Source: Caulobacter sp. (GTDB lineage: Bacteria; Pseudomonadota; Alphaproteobacteria; Caulobacterales; Caulobacteraceae). Taken from it: 11,347 bases of DNA. Shown piece after piece: positions 1 through 8,223 of this stretch. The notes under the pieces are model-generated. The model was not told where the DNA came from. It worked only from the letters and a program-made list of their open reading frames with translations, and searched no databases. Position numbers and translations under genes: made by a program. The number at the start of each line of letters is the position of its first letter. Within the stretch, counting starts at the first letter, position 1. The DNA is taken from NCBI GenBank assembly GCA_014378155.1, contig JACMOF010000006.1, positions 1-11,347 on the forward strand, written 5' to 3'.

Positions 1-3000
1 AACTCGCGCTTACCCACAGCCTCGCCATCGACAACCGCCAAGTGCGCCGCCCAGACCTGTGGCTCGCTCGGAGACCGCTGCCGCCGTCTAGCGAGAATGG
101 CGCCAAGTCCGGCGAGGTGCTCGGTCTCGATGAACAGCTTTGAGAAGGCGGGGTGCGCTACGTCAGAGGCCTGAGGCGCCAGGACCAGTTCGGCATAAGA
201 CGTCACTTCGACTTCACGGAAGCTATCGCTGAGGTTCGAGATCGTCACTCGCCGCACTTCCGCGTCGTCTTCCGCGGAGACGAGCACCTGGAGATTTGTC
301 GCGAATGCGCCGTCCCGGCGGGCAAATTCGGCGCGATCCTCGTTGAACGTGACCTCGTAGGCCTCAGGCTCAGTCCCGATCGACTGGTAGGCCGCCGTCC
401 AGACGTCTCCGTTGGCGACGTCCTTCAAAAAGACGTACGAGCCCCAGTCGTCGCTGGTGGCGTCCTCTCGCCAGCGGGTCACCGCCATGTTCCCCCAGGC
501 GCTGTAGCCGGACCCGGCCGCCGTCAGCATGACCGCGTAGCGGCCGTTCGACAGCAGCTGGGTGGCGGGAGTGGCGCTACGCGGGCTGGTGCTTCGCCAC
601 ACGAGAGGCCCTTCAATCTCGCGGACCTTCGCTGCAGATGTGGTCTCAGAAACCAACGGCGGCGTAGCGGTAACCTCGCGCGGCGCCCGTTCCTGCAGAA
701 GGAGCTCCGTCGCCCGCACCATGCGCTCTGCGTGGAAGCGGTTGCGCATCAAGCCATCCAGCAGGGTGTCGGCGATCGCGGTGATCGTCATGCCCTGGTG
801 GTGGGCCATGAATGCCCGCACCAAGGCGACCGTCCCTCCGTCCGGAATCCGGGCCGGCGTGAAGTCCAGCGCTTCGTAAAAACCATACCGACCGCGCGCG
901 CCGAGCGCTTCGAGGCGCTCGAAGTTGCGCACGGCGGCCTGAGGATCAATCATGCAAGCAAGGGCGGTGGCGTATGGCGCGACGACGGCATTGTCAGCGA
1001 GCCCTCGTTTTAGGCCGAGGCCAGGCACGCCGAAGTTTGAATACTGATAGGTCAAGTCTAGGTCGCGCGCGTTGTAGGCAGATTCCGACACGCCCCACGG
1101 CGTCCCCCGTGTCGCCGCGTAGTCAATCTGGCGCCGGACGACGAGCCGATTGGTCTGTTCGACGAGGCTGTCCGCCGGCGCCCGCATGACGATGGACGGC
1201 ATCAGATATTCGAACATCGATCCGGACCACGAGATCAGCGCCGCCCCATTGGCCACCGGCGTCACGGCGCGGCCCAGGCGAAACCAGTGACGGGCGGGCG
1301 CGTCGCCCTTGGCGATCGCCATGAAGCTTGCCAGCCGAGCCTCTGAAGCTAGTAGGTCATAGCAGCTGGGATCGAGCGCGCCCTCGGACGGCTGATATCC
1401 GATCGACAGCAAGAGGCGGTCGGCGTTGATCAAAAAGCCGAATTCCATCGCCATCGCCATCGACCGCGCTGCATCTTCAAGCGCCTGAAGTCTGGCGACA
1501 AGCGGAGCCTGGGAAGGCGCGCGGCGATCACGCCCATGGCTGTCGATACAGGCGCCTACGGCGTCTGCCCAGAACTGCAGATCCGCACCGGCCTCGTCGT
1601 GCTCTTCAAGGACAATCTCACGAACTGCGTCCCCCAGGATCGCAGCCTGCTCCGCAAGTTTCTCAACACGCCGTCCAGCCTTGTTGTCGGGGGTGGTCGC
1701 CTCAAGGAGACCGGCCGCGAGACGATCGATCTCTTCGTCCAGCCTCCGCCAGGGCACGGCTTGCGTCTTGCGCAGTTCGCGCAATCGGCGCGCCTCGTCC
1801 CGAACCAAATCGAGAGCGTCGTTGACGCCTTGGAACCACTGCTGATCCGCTAACGTCTCGCCTCGCCATTGATGACAGGCGTTGGCCAAAGCGATCAGGT
1901 GTCCGGCCAGGTTGCCGCTGTCGACCGAGGATACGTACTGCGGATCGAGCGGACGCAAGTCGCGGGTATCATACCAATTGTACAGGTGACCACGATGCTT
2001 TGGCATGCGGGCCATGGTAGCCAGCGTCGCCTCCAGCCGATCTGCGGCCTCGGCGGTGCCGATCCAGCCGAAGTCCCGCGCGCTGGCGACCGACAACAGG
2101 TAGAGGCCGATATTGGTCGGCGACGTCCGATGTGCCACCACGGACTCCGGCGATTCCTGGAAGTTATCTGGCGGAAGGGCGTTGTCGGCGGGCGTAACGA
2201 AGGCCTCGAAGAAACGCCATGTCCGTCTGGCGATCAATCGCAAGGACCGGGCGTCCGCCTCGGCCAACGGACGCCGGCCCAATACCCGAGGCGAGAGGCT
2301 CGCCCAAAACGCCACCGCCGGGGAGGCGAACCAGGCGAGCGCAAACGCCAAGGCCAGGGGCCAAGTGCCGTGGCCCCAAATCCACGCCACGCTGATGGCT
2401 GCGGCGCCGGTTAGCACCGCGCCGCCCATCCGCTTGTAGGAGCCTCGCACCCCCAAGCTGGAACCCGACGCCGCCTGAGCCGCCGGTACCCATTCGAGCA
2501 GGTGGCGGCGGGTCAGCGCGAGGCGGATCAGGGTGCGGGCGATGGCGTCTCCCATCAGCCAGGCTTGGTCCGCGAGAAAGACGATCATCAGGCCGACCTG
2601 GATAAGCGCGACACGAATCTCCGCGTCCAGGGCGCGGAGATTGCTGCGAAGCGCCACGCCGGGCCGACGCGGGACGAGCCCGATTATCACCGGGATTAGG
2701 GGCGGCAGGGCCATCGTCGACAGGATGAAGATCGTCCAGGTCGCGGCGGCGTGGATGGGAAGGGCCCAACCGGCGATAAGCGCGATGACGATCGAGGGCG
2801 CAGAGAGCGAACGTCGGACATTGTCGAGCATCTTCCAGCGCCCGATAGCGGGAACGCCGCGTCGCGGCCGATGGGAGACCCCCTTCGGCCCGCGCCCAAC
2901 GATCCATGGCAGAAGTTGCCAGTCCCCCCGGACCCAGCGATGGTGACGCTGGGCGGCGACCTCATAACGGGCGGGAAACTCCTCCACGACTTCCACGTCC

Positions 3001-5324
3001 GAGGCGAGGCCAGCGCGGGCGAAAATCCCCTCGAACAAGTCGTGGCTGAGGAGGCTGGATTCGGGGACACGGCCTGCAAGCGCCGCCTCAAAGGCGTCTA
3101 CATCGTAGATGCCCTTACCCGTGTAAGACCCTTCGCCGAATAGGTCCTGGTACACGTCGGACACGGCGGCCGCGTAAGGATCAATGCCGGAAGCGCCGGA
3201 GAAGATACGAAGGAACAGCGAGCCCTCGCGCCCGACCGGAAGCGCCGGCGTCACCCGCGGCTGCAGCACGGCGTAGCCCTCGACGACCCGGCCTAGCTCA
3301 GCGTCGAAGCGCGGTCGATTGAGAGGATGGGCCATCTTGCCGATGAGTCGACCGACGGTCTCGCGCGGGAGGCGTGTGTCTGAGTCGAGGGTGATGACGA
3401 AACGGACACTTGATGGCACAACAGGCGGCGAGAGAAATGTCGTGTTCGAAGCACCGCGAAGAAGCCTATTGAGTTCACAAAGTTTTCCGCGCTTACGCTC
3501 CCAACCGATCCAGCGTCCTTCGCCCTTATTCCAGACCCGCCGCCGGTGCAGCAGCAGGAAGCGCTCTCCGCCCGCAGCTGGCCCGTACCGTCGATTCAGA
3601 CGGTCGATGCCTTCCTTGGCTGCGGCCAATAGTTCTTCGTCGCCCCCTACGTGCTCGCTCGTCGCGTCGGACCAGTCCGACAGCAGCGCAAAGTGGAGGT
3701 CCCCCGGGGGGCTCGCCAGGTAGTGAACCTCCAGGCGGGCGACCAATTCCCCGACCTCCGAGAGCGAAGTCAGGAGAGTGGGCACTGCCACCAGCGTGCG
3801 GAGATCCGCGCTGATCCCGCCACGTAACGCCATCGCCGGCAGCAGGGTGGCCCGAAATCCTTGCGTCACCACGTGGTTCACGATGGCGACGGCGACGTCC
3901 ACCGCCGGGATCAGTCCCAGAACCCCAAGCACAAGTAGCGAGGTCGCGCCGAGGCCGCTTGCAGCCGCGATGGCTAGAGGAATGGCCAAGAGACTGGCTG
4001 CGACCGCGGCGCCCGCGGCGACATAGCCTCCGATCCCCAACGTGCGATAGAACTGTCCCGGCCAGGCCTGGGCAGGCGGTCGAAAGCCGATCGCCGCTTC
4101 GAACCCGGCCCGACCTCCAGCGATCAGATAGTAGCCTGGGTCGGCCATCCGAGCGTCGCTCGCATCTTGGTCGGTCTTAAGCGCTCGTGACGCAGCCGCC
4201 ACGGCCCGATGCGCGACTTCAAGTTCGGTGAGATCGGAGCTGCGTGCGAGGTGCTCGACGGCGCTGCGGTAGAGATTTCGTGTCGGGAAATCCATGTCCC
4301 CAAAGGGGCTTCCGGCCTCAAACACTTCATCGACCAGGCTGACGCGCTCGAAGAGCTCCGTCCAATCCACGTCAGAGATCAGACGCATGCTGGTGATGAT
4401 GTTTCGCACTGTGACACTGCCGGACACTTGCCTCTGGTGCTCATCGCGGACGACGGCGTCAGCGGTCGTTCCCGCTCGTCGAAGTTGTTCTTCGAGCCAG
4501 TCTAACGCCGGTGAGATGCTAGGATCCTGATCGCGGAGCCGCTGGACCAGTTGCACCAGAAAGGCGTCGGGGAAGGTCATTTTGGGATGCGACTGAAGGA
4601 CAGCCGCAGCCGGTTCAGGTTCACGGCCCCTGGCGCCCAGTAGTCGGTCAGCCAGTATGTCGGCGCTCCGGCGACCGGCGCGGCTGTCCATGACTCGTTT
4701 GGCGATCCGTCTGAGGTTTTCGACAAGAACGATCCGGAGCGTGATGGCGACGGCCCACAGCTCGCCGATGGTCAGCGGCTGAACTTCTTGGTAGGCGCGG
4801 AGGTAGCGACGCAGGATTTCGGGATCGAAGAGACTGTCGGTATGGGCCACGAACGCCCAGGCCACCCCGAACACCCGCGGGTACCCCGCCAAGGGCCCCC
4901 CTGCAAGTTTAGGCAGCTGCCGATAATAGCCCGGCGGCAGATCGCCCCGGACTTCACGAATCTGCTTTTCGACGACATGGAAATTGTCGATCAACCATTC
5001 GGCTGCGGGCGTGATGGCTGCGCCCGCGTCGATTGCGTCAGAGACGTCACGGTAGGCTGACAGGAGCACAACCTCGTTGTCGGCGAGCCGCTTCGCGAGC
5101 GAAGCGCCCTTCACCTCGCGAGGCGTCACGGCCTGCGCGGACGCCAGGCTTCTCGCGTGCTCCTCAAGCCGATCGACGCTGAAAAGTTCGGCGCGGATGG
5201 GGGCTCCGTCGTCCCAGGGTGGTCTCTGTCGAGCGCTTGCGAGCAAGCCGTGGAGCGGAGCGATCAAATCCGACCCGTGGCGCAGTCGGCGCTCGCGCGA
5301 GGGAGCATTTGTCTCGTAACGCAT
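1..5324 (-). CDS. ndvB: Cyclic beta-1,2-glucan synthetase (NdvB/ChvB/Cgs type), 3'-truncated by window edge
   Basis: Inner-membrane enzyme that builds cyclic beta-1,2-glucans of the periplasm from UDP-glucose. The frame is open for 1774 codons with no stop; frame was checked at several widely spaced motifs. The N-terminus carries the family signature around residues 108-205 (AEWLIDNFHVVEKQIREV, then GYYRQLPKLAGGPLAGYPR). The GT84 glycosyltransferase domain shows DSD at 647-649, FGEGSYTGKGIYD at 729-741, SHDLFEG at 760-766 and HRWVRGDW at 795-802. Hydrophobic segments lie near 430-480, 844-885 and in several stretches between about 910 and 1020. A glycoamylase-like (GH189, cyclising) domain follows, with SWSGSMFEYLMP at 1365-1376, WGVSESAYN at 1410-1418 and AFMAHHQGM at 1504-1512. 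The N-terminal beta-sandwich of the GH94 phosphorylase module starts by about 1560; its catalytic barrel lies outside the window. Family members run to about 2800 residues. Start: ATG at 5324, with an in-frame TAG at 5342-5340 and GAGG 12 nt upstream. Very confident in the family; the substrate is inferred. Confidence 0.96.
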   Translation of the reverse strand, partial: MRYETNAPSRERRLRHGSDLIAPLHGLLASARQRPPWDDGAPIRAELFSVDRLEEHARSLASAQAVTPREVKGASLAKRLADNEVVLLSAYRDVSDAIDAGAAITPAAEWLIDNFHVVEKQIREVRGDLPPGYYRQLPKLAGGPLAGYPRVFGVAWAFVAHTDSLFDPEILRRYLRAYQEVQPLTIGELWAVAITLRIVLVENLRRIAKRVMDSRAGRRSADILADRLLGARGREPEPAAAVLQSHPKMTFPDAFLVQLVQRLRDQDPSISPALDWLEEQLRRAGTTADAVVRDEHQRQVSGSVTVRNIITSMRLISDVDWTELFERVSLVDEVFEAGSPFGDMDFPTRNLYRSAVEHLARSSDLTELEVAHRAVAAASRALKTDQDASDARMADPGYYLIAGGRAGFEAAIGFRPPAQAWPGQFYRTLGIGGYVAAGAAVAASLLAIPLAIAAASGLGATSLLVLGVLGLIPAVDVAVAIVNHVVTQGFRATLLPAMALRGGISADLRTLVAVPTLLTSLSEVGELVARLEVHYLASPPGDLHFALLSDWSDATSEHVGGDEELLAAAKEGIDRLNRRYGPAAGGERFLLLHRRRVWNKGEGRWIGWERKRGKLCELNRLLRGASNTTFLSPPVVPSSVRFVITLDSDTRLPRETVGRLIGKMAHPLNRPRFDAELGRVVEGYAVLQPRVTPALPVGREGSLFLRIFSGASGIDPYAAAVSDVYQDLFGEGSYTGKGIYDVDAFEAALAGRVPESSLLSHDLFEGIFARAGLASDVEVVEEFPARYEVAAQRHHRWVRGDWQLLPWIVGRGPKGVSHRPRRGVPAIGRWKMLDNVRRSLSAPSIVIALIAGWALPIHAAATWTIFILSTMALPPLIPVIIGLVPRRPGVALRSNLRALDAEIRVALIQVGLMIVFLADQAWLMGDAIARTLIRLALTRRHLLEWVPAAQAASGSSLGVRGSYKRMGGAVLTGAAAISVAWIWGHGTWPLALAFALAWFASPAVAFWASLSPRVLGRRPLAEADARSLRLIARRTWRFFEAFVTPADNALPPDNFQESPESVVAHRTSPTNIGLYLLSVASARDFGWIGTAEAADRLEATLATMARMPKHRGHLYNWYDTRDLRPLDPQYVSSVDSGNLAGHLIALANACHQWRGETLADQQWFQGVNDALDLVRDEARRLRELRKTQAVPWRRLDEEIDRLAAGLLEATTPDNKAGRRVEKLAEQAAILGDAVREIVLEEHDEAGADLQFWADAVGACIDSHGRDRRAPSQAPLVARLQALEDAARSMAMAMEFGFLINADRLLLSIGYQPSEGALDPSCYDLLASEARLASFMAIAKGDAPARHWFRLGRAVTPVANGAALISWSGSMFEYLMPSIVMRAPADSLVEQTNRLVVRRQIDYAATRGTPWGVSESAYNARDLDLTYQYSNFGVPGLGLKRGLADNAVVAPYATALACMIDPQAAVRNFERLEALGARGRYGFYEALDFTPARIPDGGTVALVRAFMAHHQGMTITAIADTLLDGLMRNRFHAERMVRATELLLQERAPREVTATPPLVSETTSAAKVREIEGPLVWRSTSPRSATPATQLLSNGRYAVMLTAAGSGYSAWGNMAVTRWREDATSDDWGSYVFLKDVANGDVWTAAYQSIGTEPEAYEVTFNEDRAEFARRDGAFATNLQVLVSAEDDAEVRRVTISNLSDSFREVEVTSYAELVLAPQASDVAHPAFSKLFIETEHLAGLGAILARRRQRSPSEPQVWAAHLAVVDGEAVGKRE

Positions 5325-5417
5325 GATGTTGCAGGCCCTCTACCGGGCGGGGAGTCATTGGTGCGCCACAGTCCTACCCAGCAACTGCGGCGTTGCGCTC
5401 TTTGTGGGCGGGCTAAC

Positions 5418-5612
5418 TCAACCCCGCGCCCGCTCGTGGTGATCTGAGGGTTCGACGACCACCTCAGTACGCTCGCCGTGACGGCCGATCGCATCGGCGA
5501 TGCAGTTCGCCTCTCGAACGGCCAAATCCCTTGACCAAAATGGCGTCGACATGCCCTCACCCAGCCGAATGGCCCATCCGTGCCTCTCTTTGACGACGTT
5601 GAAGGTGATCAT
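5418..5612 (-). CDS. DUF2188-like small protein, 64 aa
   Basis: A compact 64-residue protein with no signal peptide or membrane segment, so probably cytoplasmic. It reads as a short beta strand (MITFNVVKE), the GWAIRLGEG turn, a helix rich in Ala and Arg (LAVREANCIADAIGRHG), and a second strand (TEVVVE). This layout and the GWA-R-EG plus 'A--EA' helix pattern recall the DUF2188 family, whose function is unknown. The start ATG at 5612 has AGAGG 9 nt upstream. The stop lies 93 nt before the glucan synthetase start, same strand, so co-transcription is plausible. A 12-nt stretch covering its ribosome binding site is nearly repeated before the synthetase gene. Family assignment is from pattern recognition only. 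Confidence 0.72.
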   Translation of the reverse strand: MITFNVVKERHGWAIRLGEGMSTPFWSRDLAVREANCIADAIGRHGERTEVVVEPSDHHERARG

Positions 5613-5715
5613 CGCGCAGGACCTCTATTGGCTGGTGGTTTAGCAACGCGCGACCTTGGCAAAGGCTGCTGCGGGTGATCCCAGCGCAAGTAAGCGTCGT
5701 GCTGCGCGAGCCGCT

Positions 5716-5729
5716 TTGATTCACGTCGA
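5716..5729 (-). promoter_or_regulatory. Possible degenerate FixK/FNR site upstream of the DUF2188-like gene
   Basis: The plus strand reads TTGATTCACGTCGA, one mismatch from TTGA-N6-TCAA. Its centre lies about 110 nt upstream of the ATG at 5612, farther than the ~60 nt seen at the two perfect boxes in this window. It could serve a longer leader or be chance. Low confidence. Confidence 0.25.
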
Positions 5730-5904
5730 CAGGCATTAGGGCCAGGATGACTCCGAATATGCGGCTCGGTCCGTGGCGATCGCCGGTTCGTGTCGTTCCG
5801 GGTTCCTTACGTGAAGCGGCACAGACCATGGAGGCGCCGGATTAGCGTCGTGACCACCAAGCGTCGAGACCGGATCTGGCTGTCGATACCGATCGACGAT
5901 GGAC

Positions 5905-5918
5905 TTGATCGAAATCAT
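5905..5918 (-). promoter_or_regulatory. Possible degenerate FixK/FNR site in the 5.6-6.1 kb gap
   Basis: The plus strand reads TTGATCGAAATCAT, which keeps both inner half-site bases (TTGAT-N4-ATCA) and fails only at the last base. No gene with a good ribosome binding site starts about 60 nt away on either strand. It may control an unseen small transcript or belong to a lost gene. Confidence 0.25.
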
Positions 5919-6008
5919 GGTGGGCGCCTACAAGATGACCTCGACTGGCCGGCGTTGCGGCTCTCTTCGTGGAATGGCTGCACGACCAGCCGCTACGGAC
6001 ACGTGCGC

Positions 6009-6072
6009 ATTCCAGTGATCGTGGGCAGCCGTACCAGGCGATGGTGGGCACCGATTCCACGTGATCGTGGGC
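6009..6072. repeat. Imperfect direct repeat, two copies 45 nt apart
   Basis: ATTCCAGTGATCGTGGGC at 6009-6026 recurs as ATTCCACGTGATCGTGGGC at 6054-6072, differing by a single-base insertion. Only two copies are present, in the gap downstream of the lipid kinase gene. Its role is unknown; it may be a relic of local duplication. Confidence 0.5.
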
Positions 6073-6127
6073 GGTCTGGAGCCTGACCGACGGTGGCGTC
6101 ATCGCGAAGACGTCATTGCCTACATTC

Positions 6128-7066
6128 TCAACCTAGGGAGCGCTCCCGCTTGAGTTGTGCAGGATCCGGCAGTGTGCGGGGGACTAGGGCGTTGAAAGCC
6201 GCCTGCACGAAGTCCACGATGGCGACTTTGCCTAGATCGACGGTTTCGCCGTCGAGAACCGCCGACATGGGCTCGTCCGATCGTACTTCTACGTGCCGGA
6301 CATTGGCGCTCCGGATCATTTGATCTGCTGCCGCCCCCGGAATAACTTTTCGTAGCGCCAGCATTAGGGCGTCGAGAGCCCCATCGCGCGTGATCACTGC
6401 AACGCGGAAGGCCACGATATCGGGTTTCAGGCCCATCGGCTTTAGCGGACATCCAACATACACGACCTGCGCCTGGCCGGATTGGCCTTCGAAATCGTAG
6501 TGCAGGGATCCCTCGAAACTCTTGCCAATCGCCTCAAGGCCTTCGCGAACAGCCTCGCCGATATCGCCATCCCGAAGGGCCTCGCGAGCTTCGGCGAACA
6601 GGGAGATATTGCCGATGATGGCGGAAACAAAAAACGGCTTCTCCCCTATGCGTCCGCCGCCAATCGATTGCACGGTAGGCGCCGCTAGTGTTGCGCCCAG
6701 CGCGTCTTGCCAACTGAGGGCGCCATAGAGGGCCTTGGGTAGTCTGTTCATCGTCCCGCCGGGAAGTGGGACCAGGTAAGGGCCACCAATCGGAAACGCC
6801 TCGGCGGCGGCGCGGTGCGTGCCATCGCCTCCCAACACGATTAGGACGGCGAGCTGAAGAGACCGGGCCTCGTGCAATGCGGCGTCCACGGCCTCGCCCC
6901 GGACACACCAGATCTTGGCTACCCGGCAGCCCATCTCCTTCAGCACGGCTTCCAACTCGTTTTCGAAACCGGGTGCGTAGCCACCGCTCGACGTATTGAC
7001 GAGCGCGCCAATGCGCAGCGTTGGGACGCTAAGAGGCGTCAGATCCATGGTGAGAAGCACACCCAT
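6128..7066 (-). CDS. Diacylglycerol kinase family lipid kinase (YegS/DgkB/LCB5 type), 312 aa
   Basis: Soluble or membrane-associated kinase that phosphorylates a diacylglycerol or related lipid using ATP. The DAGK catalytic fold is shown by N-T-S-S-G-G at 24-29, the nucleotide-binding GGDGT at 79-83, LPGGTMNRL at 101-109, and VLDGE at 270-274 in the second domain. The length of 312 matches the family's usual ~300. Start: ATG 7066 is preceded by GGA (8-6 nt upstream), whereas the next ATG (7048) has no ribosome binding site. It lies 157 nt after the universal stress protein gene and on the same strand as the glucan synthetase. In enterobacteria, phosphoglycerol transfer to periplasmic glucans releases diacylglycerol, which a diacylglycerol kinase recycles; a similar role here is inference. 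The exact lipid substrate cannot be read from sequence. Confidence 0.9.
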   Translation of the reverse strand: MGVLLTMDLTPLSVPTLRIGALVNTSSGGYAPGFENELEAVLKEMGCRVAKIWCVRGEAVDAALHEARSLQLAVLIVLGGDGTHRAAAEAFPIGGPYLVPLPGGTMNRLPKALYGALSWQDALGATLAAPTVQSIGGGRIGEKPFFVSAIIGNISLFAEAREALRDGDIGEAVREGLEAIGKSFEGSLHYDFEGQSGQAQVVYVGCPLKPMGLKPDIVAFRVAVITRDGALDALMLALRKVIPGAAADQMIRSANVRHVEVRSDEPMSAVLDGETVDLGKVAIVDFVQAAFNALVPRTLPDPAQLKRERSLG

Positions 7067-7223
7067 TTTCGTCCAAGTATAACCGGAGCAGGAGGCAAAC
7101 TTCCAGGTTCGTGGGAAGTAAGAAACTTTGACCCATGAAAAACCTGCGCGCCCTCATCGGCGGATGCTCTCAAGCAGCGCTGCATCGCTCGGCGGGGCGA
7201 AGACGCGCCTAGGGGTGACCTGG

Positions 7224-8081
7224 CTAGTGGACCAGCAGCAGGTTGAAATCGCCTGCGGGCTGCAGCAGCATGTCGTCGGTGGCGCCGCCGAAAAGGGCCT
7301 CCATGGCGCGCGCATGGCTGAACGCGCCGGCGATGAGCACATCAGCGCGGGCTTGCCGCGCGGCTGCGCCCAGGCCGCCGCCACGGCTCAGCCCAGACTG
7401 GCTAACGGCAAGGATGTTTCTGACGCCGTGGAGCTTGAGGTAGGCCCCCAGACTTGTCAGGTCTGCGGCGAGACGATCGGTGGCGCTGATGTGGTCGGCA
7501 TCCTGCAGGAGGACTACCTTCGATGCGGCGGTCAGCAGCGGCAGAGCAGCACGCACCGCGCGACCGGCTCCTTGGCTTCCATCCCAGGCGATCGCGGCGA
7601 CGCCATGTTCGGGCGCCACCCGGCGCGCGATGTAGAAGGGCAGCCTGGCCTGCATCAACGCCCCAGAAACCAGGCCGCTCCAGAGCCCTAGGCTCTTGAA
7701 CGTCGATTGGGCGACGATGATGAGATCGCAGAGCGGAGTCTCGCCCAGCATGTCCGACTCGGCCATCGACCGCTCCGGTAGTAACAAAATGCGACCGCCG
7801 GCTGCGTCGAGTGTAAGGCCCTCGCGCTTGGACGTCTCGCAGACCAACGTCTCGGTCTTGCGACGAGCGTCGTCATTGGCCTGCTGGATGAGAGCGACGA
7901 TCTCCTGGCTGACATAGCCGCCGGACATTCCATCCGAGAACATCAGGCTGGAGACCGTGGGCAGGGCCAGCATGGCCCTCACTTCGCCGCCTTGTCCGCG
8001 GACAAACTGCGCGCCAGCGGACAGGACGACGGCATCGTCGGGGCCGCTGGTCAGGATGGCGAGAATGCTGGCATAGGTCAT
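7224..8081 (-). CDS. Universal stress protein, tandem UspA domains, 285 aa
   Basis: A cytoplasmic stress protein made of two UspA-like halves, each of roughly 140 residues. The first half begins MTYASILAILTSGPDD. The second begins near residue 160 with VAAIAWDGSQGAGRAVRAAL and ends with ADVLIAGAFSHARAMEALFGG...LLLVH, matching the usual 'D-L-V-G--GHSR--E---GG' end of UspA domains. In this closing segment the typical G-x-x-G-x-x-x-x-G ATP-loop pattern is not clearly present, so nucleotide binding is uncertain. Start: ATG 8081 has a strong AGGAG 8 nt upstream. A longer reading from 8162 would run through the FixK box and is rejected. The box at 8133-8146 indicates control by a FixK/FNR-family regulator under low oxygen. 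Usp proteins of this kind often accompany hypoxia or stationary-phase genes. Confidence 0.92.
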   Translation of the reverse strand: MTYASILAILTSGPDDAVVLSAGAQFVRGQGGEVRAMLALPTVSSLMFSDGMSGGYVSQEIVALIQQANDDARRKTETLVCETSKREGLTLDAAGGRILLLPERSMAESDMLGETPLCDLIIVAQSTFKSLGLWSGLVSGALMQARLPFYIARRVAPEHGVAAIAWDGSQGAGRAVRAALPLLTAASKVVLLQDADHISATDRLAADLTSLGAYLKLHGVRNILAVSQSGLSRGGGLGAAARQARADVLIAGAFSHARAMEALFGGATDDMLLQPAGDFNLLLVH

Positions 8082-8089
8082 GGCGGTCG

Positions 8090-8094
8090 CTCCT
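8090..8094 (-). promoter_or_regulatory. Ribosome binding site fixing the universal stress protein start
   Basis: AGGAG on the minus strand, 8 nt before ATG 8081. It selects this ATG over the upstream in-frame ATG at 8162. Confidence 0.8.
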
Positions 8095-8132
8095 GCTTCA
8101 TTCACTCTTCTACCCCTGGCTCCCACCCTGCC

Positions 8133-8146
8133 TTGAGCGACATCAA
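8133..8146 (-). promoter_or_regulatory. FixK/FNR-type box of the universal stress protein gene
   Basis: The minus strand reads TTGATGTCGCTCAA, a perfect TTGA-N6-TCAA palindrome. Its centre is 58.5 nt upstream of ATG 8081. If the activator sits at -41.5, transcription would start near 8098, with a 4/6 match to TATAAT (TAGAAG, 8107-8112) in the -10 position. Spacing nearly matches the second perfect box at 9616-9629. The identity of the regulator (FixK or FNR homologue) is inferred. Confidence 0.75.
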
Positions 8147-8223
8147 GCGCTTGGCCTGACATCTACTGAATGCTGAGCCGGAGCGGCGCGGGGAACCGCT
8201 TCAGCCCAACCCAAAGCTGATGG

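Larger units (their letters stand above)
5613..6127. other. 515-nt stretch without a convincing gene
   Basis: Six-frame reading gives only short frames lacking ribosome binding sites and recognisable motifs. The best plus-strand candidate starts at ATG 5899 and meets an in-frame TGA at 6016; the same frame then runs on for 34 codons, containing DRRWRHREDVIAYILNLG, to a TGA at 6121. That could be a decayed gene, but there is no homology call. The stretch also holds two one-mismatch FixK-like sites (5905-5918 and 5716-5729) and an 18/19-nt imperfect direct repeat (6009-6072). It probably contains the promoter of the DUF2188-like gene and perhaps of the glucan synthetase. Confidence 0.5.

Noticed and set aside
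153..1013. Plus-strand open frame of 286 codons
   Set aside because: Antisense to the glucan synthetase coding strand; Arg/Gly/Pro-rich shadow typical of GC-rich DNA, with no motif and no ribosome binding site.
2164..2907. Minus-strand open frame of 247 codons inside the glucan synthetase
   Set aside because: It is in a different frame from the well-supported synthetase frame, which encodes conserved residues across the same DNA.
5795..5806. Tandem GGAAC on the minus strand, like the -35 of an ECF sigma factor promoter
   Set aside because: No CGTT-like -10 element at 16-17 nt downstream of either copy.
5557..5829. Minus-strand 90-codon frame overlapping the DUF2188-like start
   Set aside because: No ribosome binding site, no recognisable motif, and it conflicts with the better supported 64-aa gene.
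7129..7142. Possible FixK box upstream of the lipid kinase (TTGACCCATGAAAA)
   Set aside because: Only one half-site matches; the second half does not resemble TCAA.
8172..8205. Imperfect hairpin between the PepSY pseudogene and the stress protein gene
   Set aside because: The stem is interrupted and no T-run follows on the minus strand, so it is not a supported terminator.
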